From: Muricea muricata
Taxonomy: Eukaryota > Cnidaria > Anthozoa > Malacalcyonacea > Plexauridae
Assembly (NCBI GenBank): GCA_963855995.1
Contig: OY979717.1
Coordinates: forward strand, 20,311,906 to 20,375,905
DNA length: 64,000 nucleotides
Reading direction: 5' to 3'
Positions 48,481 to 61,003 of this stretch are shown piece by piece. The stretch's first letter is position 1. Each line of letters opens with the position of its first letter. The notes below the pieces were generated by a model. It did no database searches. It had not been told where the DNA came from and was given only the letters and a program-made list of their open reading frames with translations. The position numbers were made by a program, and so were the translations under genes.

Positions 48481-50933
48481 CTACAGGAGAAATTTAAATG
48501 CCCTGGCGTTGACTTGTGTTCACCGTAATTATTTTAGAAAACAATTACTGAATAGCTTCCTGGGCAGGATAGCGTCAGCCATGTACTTGGCATGTTGCTT
48601 TCGGTTCAGCTTCAAACGTTTTCCCCAAATATCTCGACATGCCACGTGTATGTACGACGCTATCTTGAAGAGGTATTTTATCATTTTCTTATCAGTCATT
48701 TGCGCAATCAATAAGTGTAATCCAGACTAAGGAAATTGTGGGCATCCTTGGGCGCCCGTTTTAGTTTCCTAACGTGGGCAATCAAATACATTTTTCTATT
48801 TGTTTATTCACAAAATCCATCTAGATTTTGCTTCAAAAAAGGTTGAGAAAAATATATAAATATATTTGTCCGCGAAAGTTAGGGAACTGAAAATGACACC
48901 AAAAATGTCTTTAAATACCGCCATTTTGTGTTGCGCTTTTTCTTGGAGTTGCATTCATACAGTTTGGCCTTACACGTGCACGTTCTACACCTGGTGTATT
49001 TCTTGCTATCGGAATATTATCAGGCCGGGACTTTGTCCATGGGTTTTAGTCATCTTCGAGTTTTTCCGTCGACTAGCCTCTGTGACCCATAACGCCTATT
49101 TTTATCACTTAGTTCTCTCTAATGATTATTAACGTAGTTTTCTTTGCTTATCTTGTAAACAGTTTTCTGAACATCGCAATTGTTTACTTTTTCAAAGGAT
49201 GCCAAGTAAAAAAGTGAATACACCAACCATCAACTAATAACAGAACAAGATGGGAAAGAATTGATATGGACATAAGAAGTCAATCACTAGCCGTCTTCAT
49301 CAGATGTGAAGATGCAAATACTATCACCACGTACGGTTTGTCAAAGTCAATTTCAATTCACGCTTAGTTTCCAAAATTCTAAAATATTTTGTAACATTAA
49401 TTTTCTCCTTATTTTATGATGGCTTGGGCACGAGTGAGCTAGTTACCTACTGGACCGCCGTGATGCTCCATGAAGAGAGTGCGCCAACCAGATGAAACCA
49501 TAAACAGCATGATGAAACAAGATTAACCAAAGCCAAGACGATCCAAAGATACAGTGAAAGTAAGTTTTTTTTTAATTTTATCTTTTCGTTTCCATTTTCT
49601 TTAGCAGTTAAGCTTTCGTTTCAGTAAAAATTAACATCTCGCACTAACGTTGTCAGTGTTGGTGGTACAGTAAAGAGCACACAAAAACATAAGACCTTTC
49701 ACAACCTGAAACAATATAAAAAAATTCGACTTTCGAGCGAATTAAAGCCTTTCGTCGGAAAGATAGCGGTAAAAATAAAAATTTAATGCGCTGCCCGCCA
49801 TCAAAGATTCATATTAGATCTCGTTGACACGTAAAACCTTAGTTCCCAAACAACTTGAAATAAGCTAGTTTTGGCATAAGTTACATTTCACGTGCACAGT
49901 AATAGTTAAAGAGATATTGGCAATAAATTTGAGAGAGTTTTTTGAGAGAGATTAGTGCGAGATATTAATTTTTATTGTTCGAAAGAGCTTTAAGAATTTA
50001 CACATTCCTTACGTGTTGTTTAATTCTCGAGATATTTTCATTTAAATTCATAAACAAGACGCCCGCTCAGGCGTTCACTCCGCCTGCAAAAACGAAAATG
50101 GGCGCAAGGCCAGGCAGGGCTGTAACTAGAGCGTTCATTGCGGGTGGGGTATATTCACGTATTTCTGTTCTGTCCAACGAATACCTTTTTAAATGATCAG
50201 TTAGCATTATTATGGTACCTTCCAAGGCATTTTAAGACATTGCTAGCACATCTTATGTAATCACTAAGATAAACAAAAATCAATATCTGAGTGACTTGCC
50301 AGGCACTCTGCCCAGAGTTCCAGTAAGATTGCATTTTCAGAATTTAATTTAAATTAAAGACTTTCATAGTATATATACTAAACAAGATTCTTTTGTCATA
50401 ATACCACCAACATATGGCTGTTTTACTTTTGGATAGTTTCAAGTAAAGAAAATTTTACTAAAAAAGTACACAATACATAAATATATTAACCTGATAGCAT
50501 CATTTAAATCAATTCTGTAGCACACTGCCTGAAGTCTCTACGACATAATTTGTTGGGAATTTTAGACTAACATATGTGTTTCTGGAACTGGAATGTAAAA
50601 TGTCTCTTACCTTTAATAATTGTATGAGATCCTACAAGCAAATAAATCATTTTGCACGAAAAATCAGCATCTCAACATAGGTAGAAATAGAAAACCAAGG
50701 AAAGAAATCACAACGAATACTTCGTGATTAGAATTAGGAACACATTTCCTAGACCCACTTCTTGATCATGGAATGATGGAGTCTATCAAAATTTGCCGTT
50801 TTAAAACTTTTCTGGAGCAATGTTTTGATAAAGAACCTTCCTGTCCTTTTTTGTTCCCTATTACATCTTAAAAATTGTGTTTCGTATATAGATATTTCAG
50901 TAGGATTTGCGTTTGATTCTTGTGTAGAAAGTT

Positions 50934-51688
50934 TAGTGCTGTGCACCGGAGCCGGAGGGCCGGAGCCGGAGTTTTGCCCTATTTTGCCGGAGCCGGAGCT
51001 GGAGCCGGAGCTGGAGCCGGAGTTTGTTCACCTCCGGCAAAACTCCGGCAGCACTTATTTGTGCTGCAAACTTCTATCATAGATCAACGAAAAACTAACT
51101 CCATCGAAGAAAAAATAAATACTGCCCAATACAGCTTGACACAAACATACAAATCATAATTATGGTATTTTATGTTATTTTTGTATAACTGTGACGTCCG
51201 CAAGACAGGAAAGCATGTGAAAATTTTACCTAAAAATTTCATCAAGCGCTGCAACGCTATGCTTACAATATTGACATTATTGTCAACATGAAAGGTCGAA
51301 TATGTATTTTAAAGAATAACTGAAATATTACCCTCATCAGTAAGGTCTGAGAGCGGAGTCTTTCCTTTGGCGGGTAACATTGTAACAGGAAACATTGGTA
51401 AACTTGCTTTCATTAAGTTTAACAATAAAAAGTTTTAACCATGACATTGACCTTGCGTCTTGTTTTTGCAAATACAATACCGTGCATCATGCATATTACT
51501 AAATGTTAATGCGAAGAATGCGAAGTGTTAAATAAAAAACAAAGATGGCGTTTCCAATTTAAACCGTAAAAATTTCCAATTTTGACAAATTTGCACAAGC
51601 CTAAAATTTTCTGCCGGAGCCGGAGTTTTTTTTTGCCGGAGCCGGAGCCGGAGCCGGAGGTGACAAAACCGGAGTTTGCAAAGCACTA
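50934..51688. mobile_element. hAT-like element with GGAGCC subterminal repeats
   Basis: 755 bp starting TAGTGCTGTGCACCGGAG and ending with the complement of TAGTGCTTTGCAAACTCCGG. An exact 8-bp duplication AGAAAGTT flanks it (50926-50933, 51689-51696). Both ends carry clusters of GGAGCC/GCCGGA hexamers (50949-51030 and 51613-51660), probably subterminal binding sites. No transposase frame, so non-autonomous. Located in a part of the right arm without a left-arm counterpart. Confidence 0.88.
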
Positions 51689-54496
51689 AGAAAGTTCTAA
51701 ATTTCCTTAAAAGTAGGAACACAACAGAAAATGACGGAAACACGCTCTCAAAACTTCACCGCGATACATCGCTCCTCGGTAAAGTTTTTGCATGTAAAAA
51801 CATTTTGCATGAGAATCCTTGCACGTAAAACTTTCTTGCGGTTTAGATGTCCTAGCATACATGTTAAAATGCGTGTTTTGTTGACATATTCCGCTAGAAA
51901 TTGAGTTTAAAAGCCGTGTTTAGGTCGGCTCACGCGGCTTGTGCCTAGCGGTATCACCCATGAGCGTTGCGCCAAATAGCGACACCGAAAAAAAACAAAA
52001 ACAGAAACGGGGCGAATTTAAAACTCCGCCTCGCCTCGCCTGCGGCAGGCGGAGTAATTAGGGTAGCTGCAAGTTCTACATGCGTGTGACATGTAAAGAC
52101 TCCTTCTCGGCTATGATTTTCTTTTGAGTTTTGCTCACGAATTATTAATGATTCTGGAGATTTTAATAAAAAATTTCCATATTAACAGCTTGAACAACAA
52201 TTTGGCCTGCTGCCGAAAATCAGTTAATAAATTATCATATGTTATAGTCTATAAATTATTCGTAACTATCGTCTAATGACTCAACTCTTTCATTGCAAAA
52301 GGTGATGGGATGTGAAAAAACGCACAAGAAGAGAACAGAATGAACGATCGTAGACGACAAGACCCACAAAACAATAACAATCCACAAGAATGAGAAGACA
52401 CGACATTGTAATAGAAAGTAGTGGTAATGTACACGTTACAGTAGTAGAAAAGCAAGATACTTATTATTGAGAGATCAAAGAGGATTTGATAGATATTTCT
52501 CGTTAATGAAAAAGAAAAGGCAGCAAATTAAGTGAAAAAAATTGGATTGAAATAACACTGGTATCAAATACATTTAAGAACATAATTAAATAGAATATCT
52601 AGGAGTTTGGAAGTCACTTTTCGAGTAAAAAAAACAGGTAAGAGTATGGTAAATGTCGACAATATTTTTCAAAGAAACAATACCTTAACGCTTGGAAATT
52701 TGGCCTCTAACATTTGGATTTGGATATTTCTAAAAACAAAACAAAATAATATGTAGGACTGAACGTTTTACAAAAATCAGTTTCGTAATAATGGCACTTA
52801 GTTGACGCATTTTGTCACTATTCCGTCGTTCTACCTTTAAAAAATGGGTGGTCTAAAATTATGAAAAAAAAGCGAGAATGTGACTTGTATTCTAGTTCAC
52901 CGTAGCAGAACAGATGGTGGCATGTTGATTTTACCAGAACTTATTGCGAGTATCAATAAAGTATAGCTGTAAAATGATAAGATACGCTAAGCTAATGGAT
53001 GGAAATTTTAACACAAGCGAGAAAATAACCTATCTGTCTGTTCCTCAAACGAGGTTAATTTACCTTAAGTTTTTAAATGATTTCAGACCGCAATGCATTC
53101 TGGTAAAATCAACATCCGCCAACTTTTTTGCTACAGTAACTTCCCAAGGGAATATATCATTTCTTTGTTTCTTAGTTACTTTGATTCATACATGAAAATC
53201 AGTAGGACTGGTTATATTTTTTTGTGCATTTTAAATTCCCATGGGAATACAGCATGCTTTGTTTTGATGGTAATGTGTCTGTTCATGGTGAGACTAATTA
53301 CTTCATAATGCGAATCCTCTTTGATTATTAATATGATAAGTATCTTGGTGCTTTCAGATTTGTTTTGGTAAGCAGGAACAATGGAACAATTAAGTCGTTG
53401 TTCATGTGCGCTAAAGCAAATTACGGAAGTGATTTGAGAGCAGCTGCGAGGTACCATGCAAATGAAGGCGTTTCGGTTAAATAAGTATGAGAAATACGGC
53501 ATTAAAAATGCATGCCATCTACAGTTAAGGATTTAAGTTGCCAAAAAACAACTTTAGTGAGTTTGTTGTGTTTAAATTGCTTTTTATTTTTGCATATATC
53601 TCATGCTTATTTGACCCAGCCTTAGACTTTGGTAAGTATGATCAGGTTTATTTTTACTTCGGACCAGTCAAGACAACGAGAAAAGCCCATGCCCATTCAG
53701 CTAAGGTTTTACGTTTGAAAATTCAATCAAATACTCAGTCTAAGTGGGTTTAAGTAGCTAGAGATAACGTAATTTATGTTTTTATTTTGCTTTTTTGTTC
53801 ATAATGTAATTTATTAGCTAAATGTATGGACTGTGAGGGTGTGTGCCGTGTGTAAGTTGCATGGGGTTAAGCTTATTAAAGGAATTAAAAATTTTCAAAG
53901 TATGCTTGAAAACCAAAATCTATCGTCACTTCTAACAAAACAGCTAAGAGTACGTTCAACATCAACTAAATTGATCACATACTATAAACTAAAAAAATGC
54001 GAATTAAGTTTTTATAACTTTGCAAGTAAATTTAATCTCACCTGTTTTTATATACGACCTTTTTCAGTTTACGTTAGACCTAAAATATCCAAATAAATTG
54101 CATTTAAAATGCATACTTTACCGAAATTTTAATTCTTTTGATTTTCGGAATTGGGTGGCAGTCGGGGTGGTGGTGGTGCATGCGGGTTTATCAGCTGTGG
54201 GTGACTGTGCGATGGTGAGGAATGTGAGGGTAACGAATGGAATGCAGGAGCTTAGAACCGAGGAAGACAGCTTAGGACTGAGGCAGGTAGGCAGTTGCTA
54301 GGATCAGCGGGGGGCACTTGTCATTTTGGCTTTGGGAATCAAATTTGCATGCTAAGTACTTAAGTCACTAACGTTCCTTGCTTAAATTTGCTAGGTATGC
54401 GCAGCTGCTATCTAGGGAAGATCAACTTAGCAATTGCATTAGCATTTACAAAGTTGGTCTTCTCTTTGCCGGCTACCTCGGCCAGCTCTCCGAGTG

Positions 54497-54566
54497 TTAC
54501 TTCCACCGTAAATAAGTAGAAGTACTTGTACTAATGTATAAGTACTTCTACTTAGGTGGAAGTAGC
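54497..54566. repeat. conserved hairpin in right arm
   Basis: Counterpart of 38485-38558. TTACTTCCACCGTAAATAAG pairs with the second half ending CTTAGGTGGAAGTA. Confidence 0.7.
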
Positions 54567-55084
54567 TCTTGGGGAGCTGGCTGGGGTAGGGGGATTTTTT
54601 TATTTAATTTCTCAATTCCCATGGGAATTGAATTTTTGATTAAAAAGGGATAACATATAAATTTTGCATATAATTTATTGAAAAGAATTTGTAAAGAATA
54701 CAATCTGAATAACAATAAAAAGAGATTAACTACCACACATTGTACTTATTAAAATAACAATAGAAGAAAACAGAACATGGCAGAAAGAGAACAATAACAC
54801 AAGTATAACACAAGTGAATGAACACAAGCTCTAAAACACTTGGTCTTTTCAAGATATGTAAATGTTTATACTTAAAGATATATTATAACCATGAAACAAC
54901 TGCAAGTGTTAAATTTTGAGTTTTGAAAAGAATCATCCAGCATAGAACAACGACGAGTTGTTTCACAATTACAAAGAAAAACATGTGGCTCAAAAACACG
55001 CAACTGATAAAGAGGACGGTAAGGCTTAACAAGTAGAAAGGTTTCCAAAAGTTAGTCACATTTTTATAACCATATGTAACTACC

Positions 55085-55165
55085 CTGTCAACTTTCCCAG
55101 TGGGAAGAACCGGAGTACCCGTAGAAAACCCACGACTTTTAGTGGAGCGTTGACCAACGCTTTTT
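55085..55165. repeat. SINE-body-like fragment
   Basis: Contains GAACCGGAGTACCCGTAGAA followed by AACCCACGAC at 55106-55136, the same module as in the SINEs at 43.8 and 48.2 kb (inverse orientation to the 43.8 kb copy). No tRNA-like head is seen, so only the body remains. Confidence 0.5.
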
Positions 55166-57930
55166 CAAATACGAAACAATGCCAGCCTCAGAGACAAAAG
55201 GTATTTTTGACAATAGAGAGTTATCATTTTATTTCAATTGTGCTTTTTACAAACCAAAAAAAAATAATTGCACGAATTACCAACGATGGTAACGATTTTG
55301 ATGCCTTTGAGACATGTAACGTGGGCGAATAATTCTTCTGAAAAATACTTTTTTGTAACTTAAAACAATCCTTCCAAACGTTGAAAAATAACGAAGAAAC
55401 GATTTTTGTAAAAATTCCAAATTGACCAAGCTGTAATGTTCGGAGCCATATATTTTTCTGATTGTGTTTTTTAACCTGACAATGTGGAATTCACTAAACA
55501 TTGCTAGCTTTATTTATTTAACAAAAATACATTGAATAAAAACTAAGCATTTCTAGAATATTGTGTGTACAACGACATTTTTCAGAAACAAATCTCTTAC
55601 ACTTTTCACTGCATAATAGTGCATGTGGCCTATCCTTTCAGCAAAAAATACAAAGAAAGTCACAGAAATCTCATCTCTTCTAATGGGCACAAGAAGAGAA
55701 GATTTTTGCACAAATTGTGATAATTTGGTTGGGATAACCTTAAAAATCTTCTTTCATTACCGTAATTTTTTGGCGAAAATGCTATTTTTCATTGAAAACT
55801 GCCAAAAAATCAATGGTTTGGCTTTGCCCAACAACTACTGAAGTTAGTCAATAGTGATGTTACTTTATATAAAATTGAGTTTCAATGTTAAAGAGACCAA
55901 AAAAGTAGAAATACATAACTTAGATTGATCTTGGAATGAAAAGTAAAAAATCTATTTGCAGAACAATTTAAATTTAGTCTTTTTGGAAGGTATCATTGTC
56001 AGGTTAAAAGCATATCTCTTTGAAGTATAAATTTATCTTTACTTACTTGTTGAAAAGACCATTTTACAGAGCCATGTAAACCTGTTTTCTTATATTATTA
56101 TTACCAAACAAGTATTACAAAGTGGAACTATTTGAAATGTGAACTTGAACTGAAGCAAAGGAAATGCACAAACAAATTTAAAAATATTTCAATTGCCAAA
56201 ATACAAATTCACCACAACCAAACGTAACAATATGAAAAGTTACAATAAAAGGCAATATGTTGTAATTTCAATTAGGAAACTCATAAAGTAATAAATCATA
56301 AAGGAAACACAAAAGAAATCATTTTCTCATCTTACACAAGCTCTATTTTCAAAATTACTTTGCTATAGAGTATAGATCTGATCTATAAAATTAGCACGTT
56401 TCACAAGCCACTTACAACATTTGCATCTGTGTTGTGTCAGATATCTTGTCTTCAGCTTAAGTTTGTACATCCGATACAACACAGTCACTTGCATTGTAAA
56501 TAGTACAAGTCAAATTGTTATCAAATCAAACGGTCAAACTAATTTAAATTATTTTACTCCATATAATGCCAGACAGTTTTACTTTTTCAGGAAAGACCTT
56601 CAAAGACAGTTCAACAAGGTAAATTTGGCATGTTAATTAAGAAATATGTAAAATTTGAAACTACCTAGTATAAACTAAAAGCTTCATGTGATTTACAACT
56701 TTTTTTAAGTTGGTGTAATACGAAGAACTGTGTATCTAAGCATCAATGGAAAACTTTCAAACTTAAATCTTGTAGTTTCTTCTAGTTATTATTAGCCAAC
56801 ATCTGTGCTGCGTGTTTATCTGGTAAATCTGGCATACTGTCAATTTTTTATTAGTCCAAGCAAACTTGTTTTCACTTAAATTTTTTTAAATATGGTTCAC
56901 ATCTTTTCTTTGCTACTGAATATAACCTACAGAATTTATTTGGCAAGTTGTGGTTCTTTTTCATGCAAAATAAGTAATTAATAGATAAAGTTAAAGTACA
57001 ACTGCATCAGTTCATCTTAATTTGAAACAAGTTCCACTTTGCAACAAAAGACAATAGGCTAGCTTTTTTTCTACATAAGTAGTTCACCTTAAAGTTGGAA
57101 TGTTCTAGAATAAAATCACAAAGTCTGTTTCAAAGATATTGTATAAAACATTACAAAGTATTTTTTTAATTCTGGGGTCCAACATAACATTGAGAACTAT
57201 TGTGATTTTCAAATGAACTTTCCAAACTTTCAAATGAACACTCAAAGCCAGCTTAAACAAAAGATGATTGAGATAGTAAACCAGGAAATAACATAGATGT
57301 CTTAAATTTTTGTTTATCAAAAATATGATATAGTACACATAATAGAAACATTTCAATTAAAAAGTAGAAATATACTTCCTGTGGTTAGGTTTAATTGCTA
57401 TATTGAAATTTTAGTATAATAATGGATGTTTTTTTCTGTCAAAGCCACCTCAATCTCCTTATGTTTAACTAATATTACGAAGTCAAATAATGACAAACTT
57501 GACTGCTTTATGCTTAAAATCAATTTAGTTTTTTTAATAGGTAAACACGAAATTGTCTCAATTCGTATAATCATGCATATAAGCCTGCTGTGGTCCTTTG
57601 GTACCAATTTTTGAAGATGGAAGTGTGTTATTTAAAGGCATAACATGTAAAATTGCTAGATTTAATGTTTTAAATTTTTAATGAAGTCTTTTGTAGGTGT
57701 TTACATCAACTATTTGGCCGTAGTACAATTGATTTGAACCAAACAAGATTTTAACTTTCTTTCAAAACACAGTTCATGATTATTTGACTTTTTTAAGATT
57801 AAAATGCTGTGAGCACACAAGATTCCAAGGTCAGTGTACCCATAAAATAATGCTCAAATTAAGTGAGAATGAAACTGTAATTTCCATTACCCCCCCCAAT
57901 TGCCCCACAGTCACTATTGTACATTCAATT

Positions 57931-58981
57931 CCAATACCTTTAACAATTTCATTTTTCATAATCTGTTAGTTGTTGCAAGGAGGTTAAGCATTTTGTCAAT
58001 CTACAAACAAATTACAAAGAATTCTATTGAAGATAGATAACTAAAATCGCAAACAAACTGCAAAAGATAACAAAGCAAGTGGTTGTGCAAAAACTAAAGA
58101 CCACGTAAAGTCTGCCATTATGCACAGTGTTTGGATTTGACAGTTTGTCTCAACAAATGTCTAAAAGTCATTAAAAACATAACATTCCTTGTTCTTTTTT
58201 AACCTCCAGACCTTGCACCACTCCCACATCCTGCTCTGTCTCCTCCTATACACCTCCCAACCTTATTCTCCAGGGTTCCTACCACCCTGTTCCCACCAGC
58301 AGATTGCAAGTGCTTTTTCACGACGTTTTTGTACTTAGGCTACCCCCCTCCTCTCTGCAACTGACTGACAAGTCTGCAACTGACTGACAAAATCAAATGG
58401 TCATCAGTCGAAGGCAAGTTTCTGAATGATGAATCGAAATTCACAAAATTAAAATTTTGCCTTTTTCCAATAAATTTGAATCAGGGACAAATCTATAGAT
58501 ATAAACTGTCTGAGTACACTTCCTTCGACAATCTCAACAATTTAAGACCTCATTCAGTTTCTATAACGGATTTCTTGGTATTATTATCGAACTAATTTCA
58601 ACTGAAAACGGTATTAGATGCGACCACAGGCCCACAGCCAAACCATAGCCATGCTTGGAAAGCACAAACTTAATACTCGAATATTGTACTTAATTCCAGT
58701 CCGATCCCTCAAAAATCGATCTCCATGTGCAATCTAAGTATCTTACTACAAATAATGTTAGAAAATAAAGCACATTACCTTAAAACAAAGTTAGGATGCA
58801 TGAAAATTTAGAGGACTTCCAAAGAGAAAAATCTTCGAGCTTTACAGAAAAATTTTGAGAAAAAAATATTCGGAAAATCTTCGAGCACCGTCGCAAGCCG
58901 AGGAACGCCGAAACAACGACTTTGTGTCGACATGCTCCGAGGAAGTTCCTTGTTCCTGATTCCGAAATCCGAAGAAGAAGC
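57931..58981. other. non-coding stretch right of the palindrome
   Basis: No gene supported. A C-rich patch lies at 58200-58360. At 58842-58970 a minus-strand frame runs up to the hAT element, but without splice signals or family resemblance it is not called. Confidence 0.35.
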
Positions 58982-59473
58982 CAGGGTTGGTAGTTTGGCC
59001 TGTTAGAGGCCAAATAACTCGATTTTGGCTTCTTTTTTTCTTGCTTGGCCTCAAAAAAAAGTTTGGCTTTTTGGCTACTTTTTGGCGTCTTTCTATTTCA
59101 AAGTGATGCTTGGAAAATGTTTCGATCTTAGTTTGATTATACATGTTTAATCGTCATAATAATGTAGGTATACTAATTGTGATATTAACGGCATTTAGTA
59201 TTCATGAGGACTTTTAGTATATGAGGATTATTTAGTATTCATGGAATAAATTAGTTGTGCTACGCAGTACACTAGACATCGCACTGGTTGTAAAAGAAAA
59301 GCTGAACAGTGTCAATACCCAAAACTATTAGGAATGAGTTTGCGATAAATTTGGGCTTTTTAGCATTTATTTGGCCGCGTTAGAAAAATTGTAGTTTGGC
59401 CTCTTTTGGTAGATTTTGGCCTCTTTTTGCATAGCTATTTGGCTCCAAGCATGCGCAGGACCTACCAACCCTG
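58982..59473. mobile_element. hAT-like non-autonomous transposon (copy 2)
   Basis: 492 bp, same family and orientation as 23514-23987. Starts CAGGGTTGGTAG, ends CTACCAACCCTG (perfect 12-bp TIRs) with an exact 8-bp duplication GAAGAAGC (58974-58981, 59474-59481). It differs from copy 1 by substitutions and an extra stretch around GGCATTTAGTATTCATGAGG (59188). It carries the same TTTGGCC-rich subterminal regions and no transposase. Confidence 0.92.
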
Positions 59474-59505
59474 GAAGAAGCTGTCTTGCTTAAGCCTCCT
59501 TCTTC

Positions 59506-60316
59506 CCGGCGCTTTGATGTTCTATGGCGGATGCACACATCTGGGAGATAATGAGAAAGTTGTCGGAGAAGCGCCTGGCAGAAACCGTATTCAAGACGGC
59601 GGATGTACAGATATGCTAATATAAACCTTCACGAAGATATTAACTCAGTGCTTATCATGGTGATTACTCGGTGCTTGCTGGCTTAGAAAGGCCAGTCCTT
59701 CAGACCTTTAAATTTGGAAATGAGAAAAGGGTGTTCTTAACCATGGCTGTGTTGAAAAGATGACTTTTTCGAGCGCAATGACATCGTTGCATTGAGCTCC
59801 GATCTTCATCCCCAGAGCTGTCACTAAATTCAATTAAATATCGCCAAAAATTGAACCTCTTCCACCAATATTTTCACTATTTTTACGAGTAAACAAAAAA
59901 TATATAAAACATAGTCCAAATTATGTACAATGATCGAGGAAAATCACGACAATAATAAGACATATTTATATCTTATGCCATGTAATCAATCTTGACCGGC
60001 AACACGCGTCACGCAAAGATAATGTTTATAAATCTATTTGAATATTTATATGAAGAAATTTACACGAGTTTGCCTTCTGTGGATATTGTTTTCAAAGAAC
60101 TATGGATATTTTCCGTTTCTAACAAAAATTAGATCGTCTCCGGCCAGGAATTTGAGAATAATAAGTCCGCTCCACTTTTGACGTGCGCTCCAGTTTTTGA
60201 TACGGTTTCTGCCAGGCGCTTCCCATCGCACATATGCATAACAAATAAATCGCGCGCGCATCACTCGCGCTACGCACTGCCGTAGAATTCACATCAGAGG
60301 AACATCAAAGCGCAGG
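59506..60316. repeat. inverted duplication with 600-bp spacer
   Basis: Arm 59506-59594 (GCGCTTTGATGTTC, then GAAGCGCCTGGCAGAAACCG) recurs inverted at 60199-60316 (ACGGTTTCTGCCAGGCGCTT, then GAACATCAAAGCGC). The region between the two landmarks differs in length between arms. Confidence 0.65.
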
Positions 60317-60990
60317 GCAAGACGAGGCGCGCTTGTAAAGTCTTGCTTGTAAAGGAATTTTAATCAGGGGCGAACGAGGTAACTTGAAGTTGGAGGGTTA
60401 CTACGTTATAAAGCCACGCTTTTCCAGGGTATTTTTCCACTGTTATCTTTAAAAAGATCCCTATAGAAAATTGGGGCACGGGGGAGCACAAACCTCGAGT
60501 GCCCGACCTTCCTAGGCCTATGATTTTAATTGTTTGAATCATGAACCGGACACCCTACAGAATCCCATATTTCACATGATAAGGCCCAACGTACGTTAAT
60601 CAGTTTCGAAACATTTTTCTGCTCTAACCTGATCTTTTGGCGGGTAGAAGGGGGTTTAAAAATCCCACATAATCCGTTCAATTAAGCGCTAAGGCATTAC
60701 GGATGGATGGAGTGCCAGGGCAAAAAAATCACTCTCTGGCGACTTCAAGCTACAACCATTATGAAGTATTAAGTTCTTTGATTGTGAATGGGTCCTTTTA
60801 ATGGATGTTTCTGCACACCGCTTTCCTATAGTATAGTTATCAGTGGCATACTACAATAAGCTGTACCTAGCGTTCATAGAAATGTTCCGGGGGCCCTGTA
60901 TAATAAACAAACTTGCCAAAGTGATTTCTGAACGACGCGGACATGATGATAATAATAGAGAGATTGATGCTGGTATGTGTTATTTGCCTG

Positions 60991-60996
60991 TTTATT
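60991..60996 (-). promoter_or_regulatory. putative polyadenylation signal
   Basis: AATAAA on the minus strand 7 bases after the stop codon of the EGF-TM gene. Unusually close to the stop, so a downstream signal could be the one used. Confidence 0.35.
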
Positions 60997-61003
60997 TATC
61001 GCC

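Larger units (their letters stand above)
45605..57930. repeat. right arm of giant inverted repeat
   Basis: Reverse-complement partner of 36200-45205. It is about 3.3 kb longer, mainly because of right-only DNA at 46440-47860, a hAT-like element at 50934-51688 and non-matching DNA around 49.6-52.2 kb. Innermost homology begins with CCATCTTGTTAT near 45641. The outermost clear homology is the stretch 57780-57930, matching 36200-36380. No intact gene is seen in the arm. Confidence 0.8.
59474..61003. other. intergenic DNA downstream of the EGF-TM gene
   Basis: No coding frame supported. Holds an inverted duplication (59506-59594 versus 60199-60316) and a putative polyadenylation signal for the minus-strand gene at 60991-60996. 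Confidence 0.45.

Noticed and set aside
43446..48730. Frames shared by both palindrome arms (43446-43706 minus; 48419-48730 plus)
   Set aside because: The peptides are similar only because the arms are duplicated. Both strands are open over the same segment, ends differ between arms and no domain is recognised.
50934..51060. Short element bounded by AGTGCTG at 50935 and CAGCACT at 51050
   Set aside because: No target duplication flanks this shorter unit, whereas the longer unit 50934-51688 has an exact 8-bp one.
58842..59144. 100-codon minus-strand frame spanning the hAT element boundary
   Set aside because: Half of it lies in the transposon and the other half has no splice signal or family resemblance.
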